NCBI GenBank assembly: GCA_026003835.1
Contig: BPHZ01000001.1
Location: 504,001 to 568,000 of the forward strand
DNA length: 64,000 nucleotides
Reading direction: 5' to 3'
Source: Herpetosiphonaceae bacterium
GTDB taxonomy: Bacteria; Chloroflexota; Chloroflexia; Chloroflexales; Herpetosiphonaceae
The notes below the pieces were generated by a model that did no database searches, had not been told where the DNA came from, and saw only the letters and a program-made list of their open reading frames with translations. A program made the position numbers and the translations under genes. Below are positions 43,100-52,709 of the stretch, piece after piece. The stretch's first letter is position 1. Each line of letters begins with the position of its first letter.

Positions 43100-43456
43100 A
43101 TGACCGAGCGAGCAGATGAGTTGATGGAGCGGCTGCGTGAACAGTTGCGGCAGCAGCCCGAGCTGGCAGCGCAACTCCCAAGCACAGAGGGCGAGATCGT
43201 CAGAGAGGCCCTGGCAGGATTCAACGTCTACGATATTGCGCAGAGCCAGCGCATGAGCGAGGAGGCCGTCTGGCGCGTGCTGCGCAGTGCTGCGCAGATG
43301 AGCAGCGGCCAGCCGCCTGTTCAGAAGGTGGAGACCGGCGGCATGGGCAGCGATACTGATCCCGGCGTGACCGGCGGCTACGGCGAGACCGCCTTCGGCA
43401 GCCTGGGAAACGAACCTCCTACGCCGCTCCCCGAAGAGCCACCGGCCGAGGATTGA
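43100..43456 (+). CDS. small hypothetical protein with acidic, proline-rich tail
   Basis: 118 aa; GGAGG precedes ATG 43100. The first 75 residues are helical and resemble a small HTH-like bundle ('TERADELMERLREQLRQQPELAAQLPSTEGEIVREALAGFNVYDIAQSQRMSEEAVWRVLRSAAQ'), with 'YDIAQSQRMSEEAVWRVL' shaped like a sigma-4-type recognition helix. The tail is Gly/Pro/Glu-rich and disordered. It may bind DNA, but I cannot name a family. 79 nt after the GH13 gene. Confidence 0.6.
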   Translation: MTERADELMERLREQLRQQPELAAQLPSTEGEIVREALAGFNVYDIAQSQRMSEEAVWRVLRSAAQMSSGQPPVQKVETGGMGSDTDPGVTGGYGETAFGSLGNEPPTPLPEEPPAED

Positions 43457-43640
43457 TCATCCTCCGCGCAGCCCAGCATAAGGCAGAGACGCGGCTCTCC
43501 TGCGCCCTCAGGCCGGAGGTTTGGGGTGTCTCCCGCACAATCCTTATTCTGATGGGAAAACGAACGTGCCGGTCGATTGACTTTGGGCGAAGGCTGAAGT
43601 ACCATCGGCAGTAATAACATGCCGATGGAGCAGTACATGT

Positions 43641-46053
43641 ATGCCAGTGCCCAAAATTCATAAGCAGATACGAACATATCTGATTCTATGGCTCCTTGTC
43701 ACTCTGCTCTATTTCTGTGGCACCTGGTTTCTCCACCATAGCGTCGCACACACCTACTGGCAGCGAGTTTTTGCCGCTTTGGTTACAACATGTACCTATG
43801 CCCTGATCACCGTCATGCTGGGCCTGCGGCTGCTGCGCGATGCTGAGAAGGCGCAGCAGTATTTGCAGAGCATTATCGACGCCAGACGTGAGGGCGAAGA
43901 GCGTTTTCGCTGCCTGGCCGACGCTACGTTTGAGGGCATCATCATTCATGAGAGTGGCTCGATCCTGGAGATCAATCGTGCCGTGACACGTATGTTTGGT
44001 TATGAGGCACAGGAGCTGGTTGGTCGCCCGGTGCTGGACCTGATAGCCCAAGAATCGCTGGCTACTGTCCGCCACAACCTTACCGGCGATTCCGCGAAGT
44101 CCTACGAGGCGCTGGCGGTCAAGAAAGATGGTACGCCCTTTGATGTGGAGTTGATCGCCAGGCGGTTGCCCTACCAGGGACGCAGCGTGCATGTCGCCGC
44201 CATCCGCGATATTACCGAGCGTAAGCGCGCGGAGGCCGAGCTTGAGCGCTGGCTCTCGCTGCTTCGCGCCACCCTTGAGTCCACCGCCGATGGCATCCTG
44301 GTGATCGACCGCGAGGGCCGGGTTGTGATCTATAACCGCAAATTTGTCGAGCTCTGGCGTATCCCTGATTTTGTGCTCCACGCCGAGGATGGGAAGCGCG
44401 CTCTCGCGTTTATGTTGGAGCAAATCAAGGACCCGGAGCTGCTTCTGACACTTGAGCAGAGGACATTTGTGTTCGAGCTGAAGGATGGGCGTATCTTTGA
44501 GTGCTACTCACAACCGCAGTGGATTGCAGGGAAGGCTGGTGGACGTGTCTACGGCTTTCGTGATATTACCGAACTCAAGCAGGCGGAAGCCGCCTTACGC
44601 GAGAGCGAAAAGCGCTACCGGCAAATGTTCGAAAACAATCAAGCCGTCAAGCTGCTGATCGATCCTGAGACAGGGGCGATCGTAGATGCCAACCACGCGG
44701 CGGCGCTCTTCTACGGTTACAGCCTGGAGCGGCTGAAACAGATGAAAATTTTTGAGATCAACACGTTGTCGCGGGAAGAGGTAGAGGCTGAATTGGCGCG
44801 GGCAGCCGCAGAGCAGCGCGTCTATTTCCAGTTTCGCCATCGCCTCGCCTCCGGTGAGATTCGTGAGGTTGAGGTTCACTCCAGCCCTATCGATTTTCAG
44901 GGTCGTCGCTTGCTGTTCTCAATTATTCATGATATGACTGAACGCAAGCGGGCCGAAGAGGCCCTGCAGCGTGCCAACGAGCAACTCATGGGCTGGGTGA
45001 CTGAGCTTGAGCGGCGCAACTACGAGAGCAGTTTGATGAGTGAGATGGGCGATCTTCTGCAGACCTCCCTCAGCGTCGAGGAGGCCTATGGCATTATCGC
45101 TCAGTTTGCAGAGCGGCTATTTCCCGGCGAAGCCGGCGCGCTCTGCATCCTCACCCCCCTCGCGAAATCTTGTGGAGATTGTTGCTGTGTGGGGCGATCT
45201 TCCGGTGAAGAGTCATGTCTTTGCTCCAGCCGAGTGCTGGGCGTTGCGCCGTGGGCGCGTTCACCGCATTGAGGGGCCAAATGCGGCCCCAACCTGCCGC
45301 CACCTGAGTGTGTCGGAGCTGGCCGGCTATATTTGCATACCGCTGATCGCCCAAGGCGAGGCGCTTGGTATTCTCCACCTTGAGAGGCAGAAGCTTGAAT
45401 CGGCTTCATCCGGCGGCGATGAGTTTCTGGCCGGATCGAAGCAGCGCCTGGCAGTGGCTGTGGCTGAACATGTGGCGCTGTCCCTGGCAAACTTGAAGTT
45501 GCGCGAGACGCTGCGCAGCCAGGCCATCCGCGATCCGCTGACCGGCCTCTTCAACCGCCGCTATATGGAAGAGTCGTTGGAGCGCGAGATTCGCCGCGCG
45601 GCGCGGAGCCAGCGCCCGCTTGGCGTGATTATGATCGATCTCGATCTGTTCAAGCGTTTCAACGATAGTTTTGGTCATGCTGCAGGTGATGCGTTGCTGC
45701 GCGAACTGGGATCGTTTCTCTACTCCCAGGTGCGGGGCGAGGATATCGCCTGCCGCTACGGGGGCGAGGAGTTTGCGATCATTTTGCCCGAAGCGCACCT
45801 CCTCGATACCCGGCACCGGGCCGAGCAGCTGCGCGAGGGGATTAAGCGGTTGAGCATCCGTATTAACCTTGGTGCAACGCACGGTGTCACTGCTTCGTTG
45901 GGCGTGGCGGCTTTTCCCGAACATGGCCCAACCGGTGAGATGCTGCTGCGCGCCGCCGATAGCGCGCTCTACCGGGCCAAGTCGTCAGGTGGCGATTGTG
46001 TGATGGTCGCTCCTGTAGGGGATGACAACGGCCATGGCTTTTGTGAGAGGTAG
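43641..46053 (+). pseudogene. PAS-GAF-GGDEF diguanylate cyclase, interrupted by a +1 frameshift in a C6 run
   Basis: Order: two membrane helices (about 10-60), PAS 1 ('FRCLADATFEGIIIHESGSILEINRAVTRMFGY'), PAS 2 ('ADGILVIDREGRVVIYNRKFVELWRIPD'), PAS 3 ('NQAVKLLIDPETGAIVDANHAAALFYGY'), GAF, GGDEF. The frame breaks in the GAF domain at CCCCCC (45154-45159). With five C the protein reads on as 'ALCILTPSRNLVEIVAVWGDLP'. The cyclase has 'RNPL'-type 'DPLTGLFNRRYMEESL', active loop GGEEF and inhibitory-site RGED five residues before it. It makes cyclic di-GMP. As written it is split; one base decides. Confidence 0.87.
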
Positions 46054-46769
46054 AGAATACGTGTCGCCTGAGCGTCGGCGGGCTCTCCAAGCAGTGTGAG
46101 CCGGCTGCGCAGCGTCAGCCTGGCCGCTGACAGAGCGGCGATAACGTCTGCCTCCTCGTGTGCTCGCTGCTGCTGGATCTCTTCGCCTCGCCGCCAGTGG
46201 TCGCCCTCCCGGAGCATCCAGATGATCCGTCCGGTTGCCAGTCGCGTCTGTGGATCAAAGGTACGGCGGCTGACGACAAAAAGCTCTGGGCCATCATATG
46301 CTACAATGTTGCGACCACCGATCCAGGTGTTATACTCAAGAGGAGTATTGAGGTCGAAGGCCAGGATTCCGCCTGGCGCCAGCGCCCTGCTTGCCCGCTC
46401 GATGACGCGGTGAAGATCAGACGCGCTCAGCAGGTAGTTGAGGCTGTCATAGAATGCAGTCATCAGATCGACCGGGTAGGGCAGCTCCAGATCGCGCAGA
46501 TCTTGCTGAAGCCAGGCAACGCTTGCGCCTGCCGCAGTGGCCCGCTGCCGCGCCAGCGCCAACATCTCCGGGGAGCGGTCCACACCAGTAACGCGCAGAC
46601 CATCTAGCGCCAACGCCACAGCCACAGCGCCAGTGCCACAGGCGAGGTCCGCAGCGCTTTGTGGACGAATACCGGCGCAGGCCAGCCAGCGGCGCACCTG
46701 GTGAAGAAGCCGGAGGCTCAACCAATCTTCGCCGATTGCCTCATAGATTGGCGCGTAACTACGAAACAT
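45969..46769 (-). CDS. class I SAM-dependent methyltransferase
   Basis: 266 aa. 'PIYEAIGEDWLSLRLLHQVRRWLACAGIRPQSAADLACGTGAVAVALALDGLRVTGVDRSPEMLALARQRA' gives the SAM-binding G-rich loop (LACGTG) and acidic Asp (GVDRS); 'DLMTAFYDSLNYLLSASDLHRVIERASRALAPGGILAFDLNT' is the post-loop region. Acceptor unknown. The C-terminal 28 codons overlap the end of the diguanylate cyclase gene on the opposite strand by 85 nt, so the tail may be variable. Only 20 nt separate its start from the divergent ABM gene. Confidence 0.85.
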   Translation of the reverse strand: MFRSYAPIYEAIGEDWLSLRLLHQVRRWLACAGIRPQSAADLACGTGAVAVALALDGLRVTGVDRSPEMLALARQRATAAGASVAWLQQDLRDLELPYPVDLMTAFYDSLNYLLSASDLHRVIERASRALAPGGILAFDLNTPLEYNTWIGGRNIVAYDGPELFVVSRRTFDPQTRLATGRIIWMLREGDHWRRGEEIQQQRAHEEADVIAALSAARLTLRSRLTLLGEPADAQATRILYLSQKPWPLSSPTGATITQSPPDDLAR

Positions 46770-46789
46770 TTGAGAGGAGTAATACTCGC

Positions 46790-47095
46790 ATGATCTGGCG
46801 TCTTGTCCAACTCAAGTTTCAGCCTGATCGAGTTGACGAATTTCTTGCCATTTGGCAAGAGGTACATACCACGATCCGACGGCAGCCAGGCTGTCTGAGC
46901 CTTATGCTGCTACGCGATACGAGCGATCCCGCCGCCTTTGCTACCTGGAGCTGCTGGACGGACCGGCGCGCGTTGCAGATCTACCGCCGCAGCAACTTCT
47001 TTGGCGAGTTCTGGCCCCAGGTCAAGACCTTGCTGCGCGAGCCGGCCCAGGCTGTCAGCTATGAGCAGATTGAGGAGATTACTGCCCCACAATGA
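46790..47095 (+). CDS. ABM-domain (antibiotic biosynthesis monooxygenase-like) protein
   Basis: 101 aa; GAGAGGAG precedes ATG 46790. A small ferredoxin-like-fold dimer: 'MIWRLVQLKFQPDRVDEFLAIWQEVHTTIRRQPGCLSLMLLRDTSDPAAFATWSCWTDRRALQIYRRSNFFGEFWPQV'. Family members act on quinones or haem; the enzymatic role here is unproven. Its last 17 nt overlap the end of the convergent M24 gene. Confidence 0.82.
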   Translation: MIWRLVQLKFQPDRVDEFLAIWQEVHTTIRRQPGCLSLMLLRDTSDPAAFATWSCWTDRRALQIYRRSNFFGEFWPQVKTLLREPAQAVSYEQIEEITAPQ

Positions 47096-48182
47096 TCAGG
47101 TCACGCGGGAATGTGGTCAGGCTCTCGCCGCCGTCCTCGATGATGACGACGTTATCCTCGATGCGCACACCGCCGATGCCCTCAAGGTAGATGCCCGGCT
47201 CGACGGTGAAGGTTGCGCCGATGGGTAATGGGTCGCGGCTGCCGGCGTGGAGATAGGGCGGCTCATGGATCTCGATGCCCAGGCCATGGCCGGTGCGATG
47301 CACGAACGCGGGGCCGTAGCCTGCCTGCTCGATCACCGAGCGCGCCGCGTGGTCGATCTCGGCGCCGCTGGCGCCTGGCCTCACAGCGGCCCGCCCCGCA
47401 GCGTTGGCAGCCAGTACCGTCTCATAGATGCGCCGGGCCTCCTCGCTGATATGGCCGACGGCGACGGTACGGGTGATATCTGAGCAGTAGCCTTTGTAGA
47501 GCGCGCCGCCGTCGAGGATCACAAGATCACCCGCCTGCAGTCGCCGATCGCTGGTGGTATGGTGGGGGTTGGCGCTGTTTGGGCCGGACGCAATGATCGT
47601 TTTAAAGGATGGCCGCTCCGCTCCAGCTTCGGCCATCGCTCGCTCCCAGACTGCTGCAACCTCGCGCTCGGTGATGCCTGGCCTGATGGCCTCAATGGCC
47701 GCGCGTAGCCCTACCTCGACGATATGCACTGCTTGGCGCATCGCCGCCAGTTCATCCTGATCCTTGACCATTCGCAGGGAGGCCAGTAGTGGCGTAGCGT
47801 CAAAGGTCTCAACCGCCGCCGGCTGCTCCAGCGCGCGCAGCTCCAGCACGCGCATAGCCCCGTACTCGACTGCCACACGTTTCTTGTGCAGGCCAAGATC
47901 GGCGCAGCAGCGCTCAAGCGCGGGAGCAAATCCCTCATCGTCGCGCCAGGAGTAGAAATCGATGCCGATCCGCGCCTCCTGCGCCGCTCGCGGCCGCTCC
48001 AGATCGGGAAGCACCATCGCAGCCCTGCCGTCAGCGGTGAACAGAGCAATGGATAAACGTTCGCTGAGGTGAATGGTCAGTCCTGCCAGGTAGAAGAGAT
48101 TGGCGCCCGGCACGATCGCCACCACATCGGCGCCGGCCTCTCGCAGCGCCTGTTGGAGTCGCTTGAACCGTTGTTCAGACAT
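47079..48182 (-). CDS. M24 family Xaa-Pro peptidase
   Basis: 367 aa. Dinuclear-metal aminopeptidase cleaving before proline. The 'pita-bread' domain has the five metal ligands: Asp, Asp in 'VILDGGALYKGYCSDITRTVAVG', His in 'VHRTGHGLGIEIHEPP', Glu in 'FTVEPGIYLEG' and Glu in 'GVRIEDNVVI'. The N-terminal creatinase-like domain covers about 1-125. ATG 48182 (preceded by GAGGAG on the minus strand) is chosen over upstream codons. Confidence 0.92.
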   Translation of the reverse strand: MSEQRFKRLQQALREAGADVVAIVPGANLFYLAGLTIHLSERLSIALFTADGRAAMVLPDLERPRAAQEARIGIDFYSWRDDEGFAPALERCCADLGLHKKRVAVEYGAMRVLELRALEQPAAVETFDATPLLASLRMVKDQDELAAMRQAVHIVEVGLRAAIEAIRPGITEREVAAVWERAMAEAGAERPSFKTIIASGPNSANPHHTTSDRRLQAGDLVILDGGALYKGYCSDITRTVAVGHISEEARRIYETVLAANAAGRAAVRPGASGAEIDHAARSVIEQAGYGPAFVHRTGHGLGIEIHEPPYLHAGSRDPLPIGATFTVEPGIYLEGIGGVRIEDNVVIIEDGGESLTTFPRDLIIVGQ

Positions 48183-48211
48183 CGTTATTACTCCTCTATA
48201 CAGATTTGCAT

Positions 48212-49504
48212 TTAGGCTTCGACCAAGCTGTGAAGATGCTCCCAAAAAGCTGGATAAGAAACCTCCACCGCCTGAGCGTTGTGGATGGCGGTCTCGCCTT
48301 CGGCGACAAGTGCGGCGATACCCAGCGCCATCGCCAGCCGGTGATCGCCCAGGCTATCCACATCGGCTCCCCTTAGCTCCCCGCCCCCGGCAATAATCAT
48401 GCCGTCGGCAGTCGGCTCGATCGTCGCACCCATGGCGCCGAGCTGCTCGACGACCACCGCAATGCGATCGGTCTCCTTGACGCGCAGCTCGCCGGCATCG
48501 GCAATGACTGTCTCGCCGTAGGCAGTGGCGGCAGCAACGGCCAGGACCGGAATCTCATCGATCAGTCGTGGGATCAGCGCTCCGTCGATCCGTGTCCCGC
48601 GCAGGCCGGAGGAGCGCACCGTCACATCGCCGACAGGTTCGTTGCCCTCGTTGCGCCTGTTATGGATCTCGATCTGCGCGCCCATCGCCTGGAGGACGTC
48701 GAGCGTCCCTGTGCGCGTTGGGTTGAGGCAGACGTCGGTTGTGGTCACCTCCGCATCGGGGTGGATGGCAGCCGCTACCCACCAGAAGGCCGCTGAAGAG
48801 GGATCGCCGGGGACTGTGAGCGAAACAGGATAGGGAAACACCGGATGGGCGGGGGGGTAGAGGACAAGACGCCCAGCTTCGAGCGCCAGATCGATGCCCA
48901 TGGCTTGCAGCATACGTTCGGTATGATCGCGCGAGTCAATGCGGCCGCCGAGCGAGAGTGGGCCATCGGCTGTCAGGCAGGAGAGCAGTAAGGCCGATTT
49001 AATTTGGGCGCTGGCGATTGGCAGATCGTAGGAGCCGCCGTGGAGCTGGCTGCCTCTGATCGCCAGCGGCGCCCGATCGCCATCCTCACGTCCATCGATC
49101 TGGGCGCCCAGCGCCCGTAGCGGCTCAACGATGCGGCGCTGTGGGCGAGAGCGCAGAGAGTCGTCGCCAGTGAGTACGCTAAAGAAGCGTTGGCCGGAGA
49201 GCAGCCCCGCTAGCAGGCGCAGGGTCGTGCCGGAGTTGCCGCAGTCCAGCACGTCGGCGGGCTCGCAGAGGCCGCGCAGACCGCGTCCATAGACGCGCAG
49301 TGTCTCACCCTCATGCTCAATACGAACGCCGAGCGCGCGCAGGCAGGCAAGTGTAGAGCGAGGATCGGCTGCGTCAAGGAAGCCGCTGATACGCGCATTC
49401 CCTTCGGCGATGGCGTTGAAGAGGACGGCACGGTGTGAGATCGACTTATCCCCTGGGACGGTAATACTGCCGCGCAGGCGCTTTGGCGCAGTAAGGCGAA
49501 GCAT
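48212..49504 (-). CDS. aroA: 3-phosphoshikimate 1-carboxyvinyltransferase (EPSP synthase)
   Basis: 430 aa. Sixth step of the shikimate pathway to aromatic amino acids, joining phosphoenolpyruvate to shikimate-3-phosphate. Motifs: 'GSITVPGDKSISHRAVLFNAIAEG', 'VLDCGNSGTTLRLLAGLLSGQ', 'ASAQIKSALLLSCLTADG', 'VPGDPSSAAFWWVAAA' and 'LRVKETDRIAVVVEQLGAMGA', all EPSP synthase hallmarks; the GNSGTT loop has the usual residues. 29 nt upstream of the M24 gene on the same strand. Confidence 0.96.
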   Translation of the reverse strand: MLRLTAPKRLRGSITVPGDKSISHRAVLFNAIAEGNARISGFLDAADPRSTLACLRALGVRIEHEGETLRVYGRGLRGLCEPADVLDCGNSGTTLRLLAGLLSGQRFFSVLTGDDSLRSRPQRRIVEPLRALGAQIDGREDGDRAPLAIRGSQLHGGSYDLPIASAQIKSALLLSCLTADGPLSLGGRIDSRDHTERMLQAMGIDLALEAGRLVLYPPAHPVFPYPVSLTVPGDPSSAAFWWVAAAIHPDAEVTTTDVCLNPTRTGTLDVLQAMGAQIEIHNRRNEGNEPVGDVTVRSSGLRGTRIDGALIPRLIDEIPVLAVAAATAYGETVIADAGELRVKETDRIAVVVEQLGAMGATIEPTADGMIIAGGGELRGADVDSLGDHRLAMALGIAALVAEGETAIHNAQAVEVSYPAFWEHLHSLVEA

Positions 49505-49512
49505 AGATCGCT

Positions 49513-50172
49513 CTACCCTTCCTCCTCGATGACGAGTTTGTAGCCGAAGCCGCGAACGGTAATAACAAAGCGTGGGTTCGACGGATCAGGTTCGATGCGT
49601 TGGCGCAGGCGGTAGACCAGCGCATCGATCGCATTGTAGTCGTACACTTCGTAGTCCCAGACGTTCTCGGCGATCTGTTCTTTGCTGATGACCTGCCCGC
49701 GGTGGTTAAAAAGCAGTTCCAGAAGCTGAAATTCTTTGGCTGTCAGCTGTGGCTCGATGCGCCGGCCGTAGACGTAGACTTCCTTGGCGGCGCTATCGAC
49801 GCGCAACGCCTCATGTGGCCGGCGCGGACGATGGGTCAGAATCGGCGGCGTTCCTTTGATCGTCGCCTCTGGATCCTGGAAAAGGATGGTTGTATCGCCA
49901 ATCCAGACCTCATCATTGTTGCGCAGGGGAGCGATGCCTTCGATCCGCTCGCCGTTGAGATATGTCCCATTTGTACTGTCAAGATCGCGAATGAAATAGC
50001 CGGTCTCATCGCGCTCTAACCGTGCATGGCGCCGCGAGGTAAGGGGATGTGAAATAACAATATCATTTGACGCCTCTCGGCCAATAGTCAGGAACGGCTC
50101 TTCCCAGAAAATCTTGCGATCCGGGGCATCCTGTTGGCGTATGATTAATGTTGGGACAGCCGTGGGCATCAT
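49513..50172 (-). CDS. FHA domain fused to OmpR-type winged-helix DNA-binding domain
   Basis: 219 aa; GAGGAGG precedes the tandem ATG. Residues about 25-100 form an FHA domain, which binds phospho-threonine peptides: 'LTIGREASNDIVISHPLTSRRHARLERDETGYFIRDLDSTNGTYLNGERI'. From about 120 on comes an OmpR/PhoB winged helix ('LRVDSAAKEVYVYGRRIEPQLTAKEFQLLELLFNHRGQVISKEQIAENVWDYEVYDYNAIDALVYRLRQRIEPDPSNPRFVITVRGFGYKL'). FHA stands where the receiver of a response regulator usually is. A Ser/Thr kinase is divergently encoded next door, suggesting phospho-Thr control of transcription. Confidence 0.92.
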   Translation of the reverse strand: MMPTAVPTLIIRQQDAPDRKIFWEEPFLTIGREASNDIVISHPLTSRRHARLERDETGYFIRDLDSTNGTYLNGERIEGIAPLRNNDEVWIGDTTILFQDPEATIKGTPPILTHRPRRPHEALRVDSAAKEVYVYGRRIEPQLTAKEFQLLELLFNHRGQVISKEQIAENVWDYEVYDYNAIDALVYRLRQRIEPDPSNPRFVITVRGFGYKLVIEEEG

Positions 50173-50241
50173 TGCACACTTTCCTCCTCATGATCTCATG
50201 GCTGGCGCCGTGAGTAATCGACCCGCTGGCTGTTTGACGCT

Positions 50242-50269
50242 TTGAAGGATTAAACACATATGGTAGAAT
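50242..50269 (+). promoter_or_regulatory. putative promoter of the Ser/Thr kinase gene
   Basis: TTGAAG (50242-50247), 16-nt spacer, TAGAAT (50264-50269). The -10 is inside the left arm of the palindrome at 50259-50287, so a bound regulator would block it. Confidence 0.5.
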
Positions 50270-50287
50270 CGTCGAAATTCTACCATA
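50259..50287. promoter_or_regulatory. perfect 11-bp palindrome, candidate operator
   Basis: TATGGTAGAAT, a 7-nt centre CGTCGAA, then ATTCTACCATA. The arms are exact reverse complements in the 152-nt gap between the divergent FHA-winged-helix and kinase genes. The arm length and spacing suit a dimeric regulator. The FHA-winged-helix protein is the obvious candidate, by position only. Confidence 0.6.
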
Positions 50288-50324
50288 GTCGGTCGGAATT
50301 CGCTATCAGACCAGGGAGGGAATC

Positions 50325-52682
50325 TTGTCATCACTTTCTGGCCGTCGTCTTGGCCGCTATCTCATTCTTGAGGAACTCGGGCGGGGCGGAATGTCCCGCG
50401 TTTTTCGTGCAATGGACACGCTCTTGCAGCGTCCGGTAGCCCTCAAGATCCTCGCGCCTCAGCTTTCGCTTGATCCAGAGTTCAGCCAGCGTTTTGAGCG
50501 AGAAGCGGTGACGATCGCCAACATGCGCCATCCCAATATCGTCACGGTATATGATATCGGCGAAGCGAATGATCTGCGCTATATTGCCATGGAGTATATT
50601 CCTGGTCGCACCCTTCAGGCGATTATTGAGGAGCGAGGCGCCCTTGGGCTTGGCTACGCCGTCGCGATCCTGGATCCGGTAGCGCGTGCCCTGGATTACG
50701 CTCATAGCCAGGGCGCCGTTCACCGGGATGTTAAGCCACACAATATTATGCTCGACGGTGATGGACGCGTTGTGCTGATGGATTTTGGCATTGCCCAGGC
50801 ACAGGGCGCAGGGCGCGAGCGGCTGACGCGCACGGGCGTCTTTATGGGCACGCCGGAGTATATTTCGCCTGAGCAGGCCTCGGCCCAGGAGGTGGACGGC
50901 AGGAGCGATCTCTACTCGCTTGGTATCGTCGCCTATGAGCTGATAACCGGCAGGCCGCCCTTCGAGGGGCCGGCGCCACAGCTCATTATTGCCCACGTCT
51001 ACGACGAGCCGCCGGCGCCGAGGAGCATCGATCCGTCGCTGCCTCCAGAGATCGATGATGCCTTTAGGAAGGCACTTGCCAAGCGGCCCGATGATCGCTT
51101 CAACCGCGCGACGGCGTTTATCAATGCGCTGCGTACCATTGCTCAAACGTATCGCGTTCTCATCCCCGGTCAGGAGGAGCTTGCTGCGCTGGCAGTGCCG
51201 CAGGGCTCCTCAGCCGGGAGATCGACCATTGCTCTGCCAGCTATGAAGCCTGCGGCTCCTGCTGCCCCATCCGACCAGGCAACAGCGCAGGGAGTTTATC
51301 CCAGGCCGGCCACGCCGCATCCGCAGCGCCAGGCGCCGGCGGGAACCGCTCGTCTACAGCAGAGGCCGCAGCGCCAGACTCCAGCCCCTGTCGTGCCGCC
51401 GGTCTTCCTGACGCCTGAGGATGTCCTGGAGCCGGACTCGCGTGGCGGAGGTGGTTACACCCTCCCTCGTACGATCTCTACGCGCGGCGATCGAGGCTTC
51501 CCCGCCTGGGCAAGCATCCTGATCGCCTTACTGTTGATCAGCTTGATCTTGGTGGTTGTCCGCAGCAACCCTGGCAGGGGAGGGGCGCTGGTTCCGCCCA
51601 CGCCGACGCGCTCCTCAGGCTTGAGTGCGCCGGTCGATGTGGTAGCGACGTTGCCGCCGACGAGTACACCTGAGCCGGTGGTGGTGGAGCCTACAGTCAG
51701 CCCAACCGCTGTCCTTGTGCCACCTACCGATACGCTGGAGCCACCTACTGCGACGAGCTTGCCAACGGAGACGCTGGCTCCCACGGAGACAGCAGTGCCG
51801 CCGACCGAGACGCCGACCGAGACGCCGACGCCGCTACCGACGGAGACGCCAACACCGCTACCGACGGAAACCGCTACTCCGACGCCCAGCCCAACCCCCA
51901 TCGGCGGCGCTCCGCTGTTCTTCTTCCAGTCTGCCGGATCCGGCGGGGAGATCCGACGCATTGAGGGAAGCGGCGGCTCGACTCTTGTAGCAACCCTGGA
52001 GGATGGCGGCCCTCCGCTGGATCTTTCGCCTGATGGGTCCCTGCTGGCATACACGCTGCTCGTGGACGGCCAGCGGCAGATTGGGGTTATGGATCTCTCC
52101 ACTGGAGAGACGGCGGTGCTGACCAGCGAAGGTGAAAACTGGTCGCCCGCATGGTCGCCTGACGGCAAGGAGCTGGCCTTTGTCTCTAACCGCGATGGGA
52201 ACCTGGAGATCTATGTCATCCGTGACAATGGCGAAAAGAATATCAGCATCAATCCAGAAGATGATCGCGATCCCGCCTGGATGCCCAATGGGGAGAGATT
52301 AATCTTCGCCTCGAACCGTGGTGGAAGCTGGGGTATCTGGATGGTCAATAAGAATGGTAGAAATGCTGAGCAGATCTTCGCCGTTGATGATGAGATCATC
52401 AGACAGCCGCAGGTTTCCCACGACGGTAGGCTGCTGGTCATGTCCATCCAGGCACCAAATGACGGCGCCGATCTCTACCTCGTCCCTCTCGACGGCGGCT
52501 CAGCCAGGCGCTTGACAACCAGCAACCCGGACTCGGCCATGGCTCCGCGCTGGTCGCCGGATGATACCTGGATCGCCTACGAGCTTGTTGGAGAAGCGCA
52601 GACCAGCCTGCGGCTGATCCGCGCCGATGGCTCGGAGATGAGGGTGCAGGGTAGTGGGCAATGGCCGCTCTGGGCCCGCTAG
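50325..52682 (+). CDS. PknB-type Ser/Thr protein kinase with extracytoplasmic TolB-like propeller
   Basis: 785 aa; TTG start with GGGAGGGA before it. Residues about 8-270 are a Hanks kinase: 'LGRGGMSRVFRAMD' glycine loop, Lys in 'VALKIL', 'AVHRDVKPHNIMLD', 'LMDFGIAQ', 'GTPEYISPEQA'. A P/A-rich linker leads to one membrane helix (about 387-410, WASILIALLLISLILVVV). A strongly repetitive T/P/E stalk (about 430-528) follows, and a TolB-like beta-propeller of several 'W.PDG.....S..DG..eIy' blades fills the rest. Likely a sensor of cell-wall or extracellular ligands signalling inward. Confidence 0.93.
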   Translation: MSSLSGRRLGRYLILEELGRGGMSRVFRAMDTLLQRPVALKILAPQLSLDPEFSQRFEREAVTIANMRHPNIVTVYDIGEANDLRYIAMEYIPGRTLQAIIEERGALGLGYAVAILDPVARALDYAHSQGAVHRDVKPHNIMLDGDGRVVLMDFGIAQAQGAGRERLTRTGVFMGTPEYISPEQASAQEVDGRSDLYSLGIVAYELITGRPPFEGPAPQLIIAHVYDEPPAPRSIDPSLPPEIDDAFRKALAKRPDDRFNRATAFINALRTIAQTYRVLIPGQEELAALAVPQGSSAGRSTIALPAMKPAAPAAPSDQATAQGVYPRPATPHPQRQAPAGTARLQQRPQRQTPAPVVPPVFLTPEDVLEPDSRGGGGYTLPRTISTRGDRGFPAWASILIALLLISLILVVVRSNPGRGGALVPPTPTRSSGLSAPVDVVATLPPTSTPEPVVVEPTVSPTAVLVPPTDTLEPPTATSLPTETLAPTETAVPPTETPTETPTPLPTETPTPLPTETATPTPSPTPIGGAPLFFFQSAGSGGEIRRIEGSGGSTLVATLEDGGPPLDLSPDGSLLAYTLLVDGQRQIGVMDLSTGETAVLTSEGENWSPAWSPDGKELAFVSNRDGNLEIYVIRDNGEKNISINPEDDRDPAWMPNGERLIFASNRGGSWGIWMVNKNGRNAEQIFAVDDEIIRQPQVSHDGRLLVMSIQAPNDGADLYLVPLDGGSARRLTTSNPDSAMAPRWSPDDTWIAYELVGEAQTSLRLIRADGSEMRVQGSGQWPLWAR
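51760..51895 (+). repeat. T/P/E-codon repeat in the kinase stalk
   Basis: Short units encoding TETPTPLP-like octets and similar P-T-E patterns are repeated in tandem, the DNA counterpart of the kinase's extracellular stalk. Such repeats change length easily by slippage. Confidence 0.6.
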
Positions 52683-52709
52683 GGCTCCGGCACGAGTACT
52701 CCAACAACA

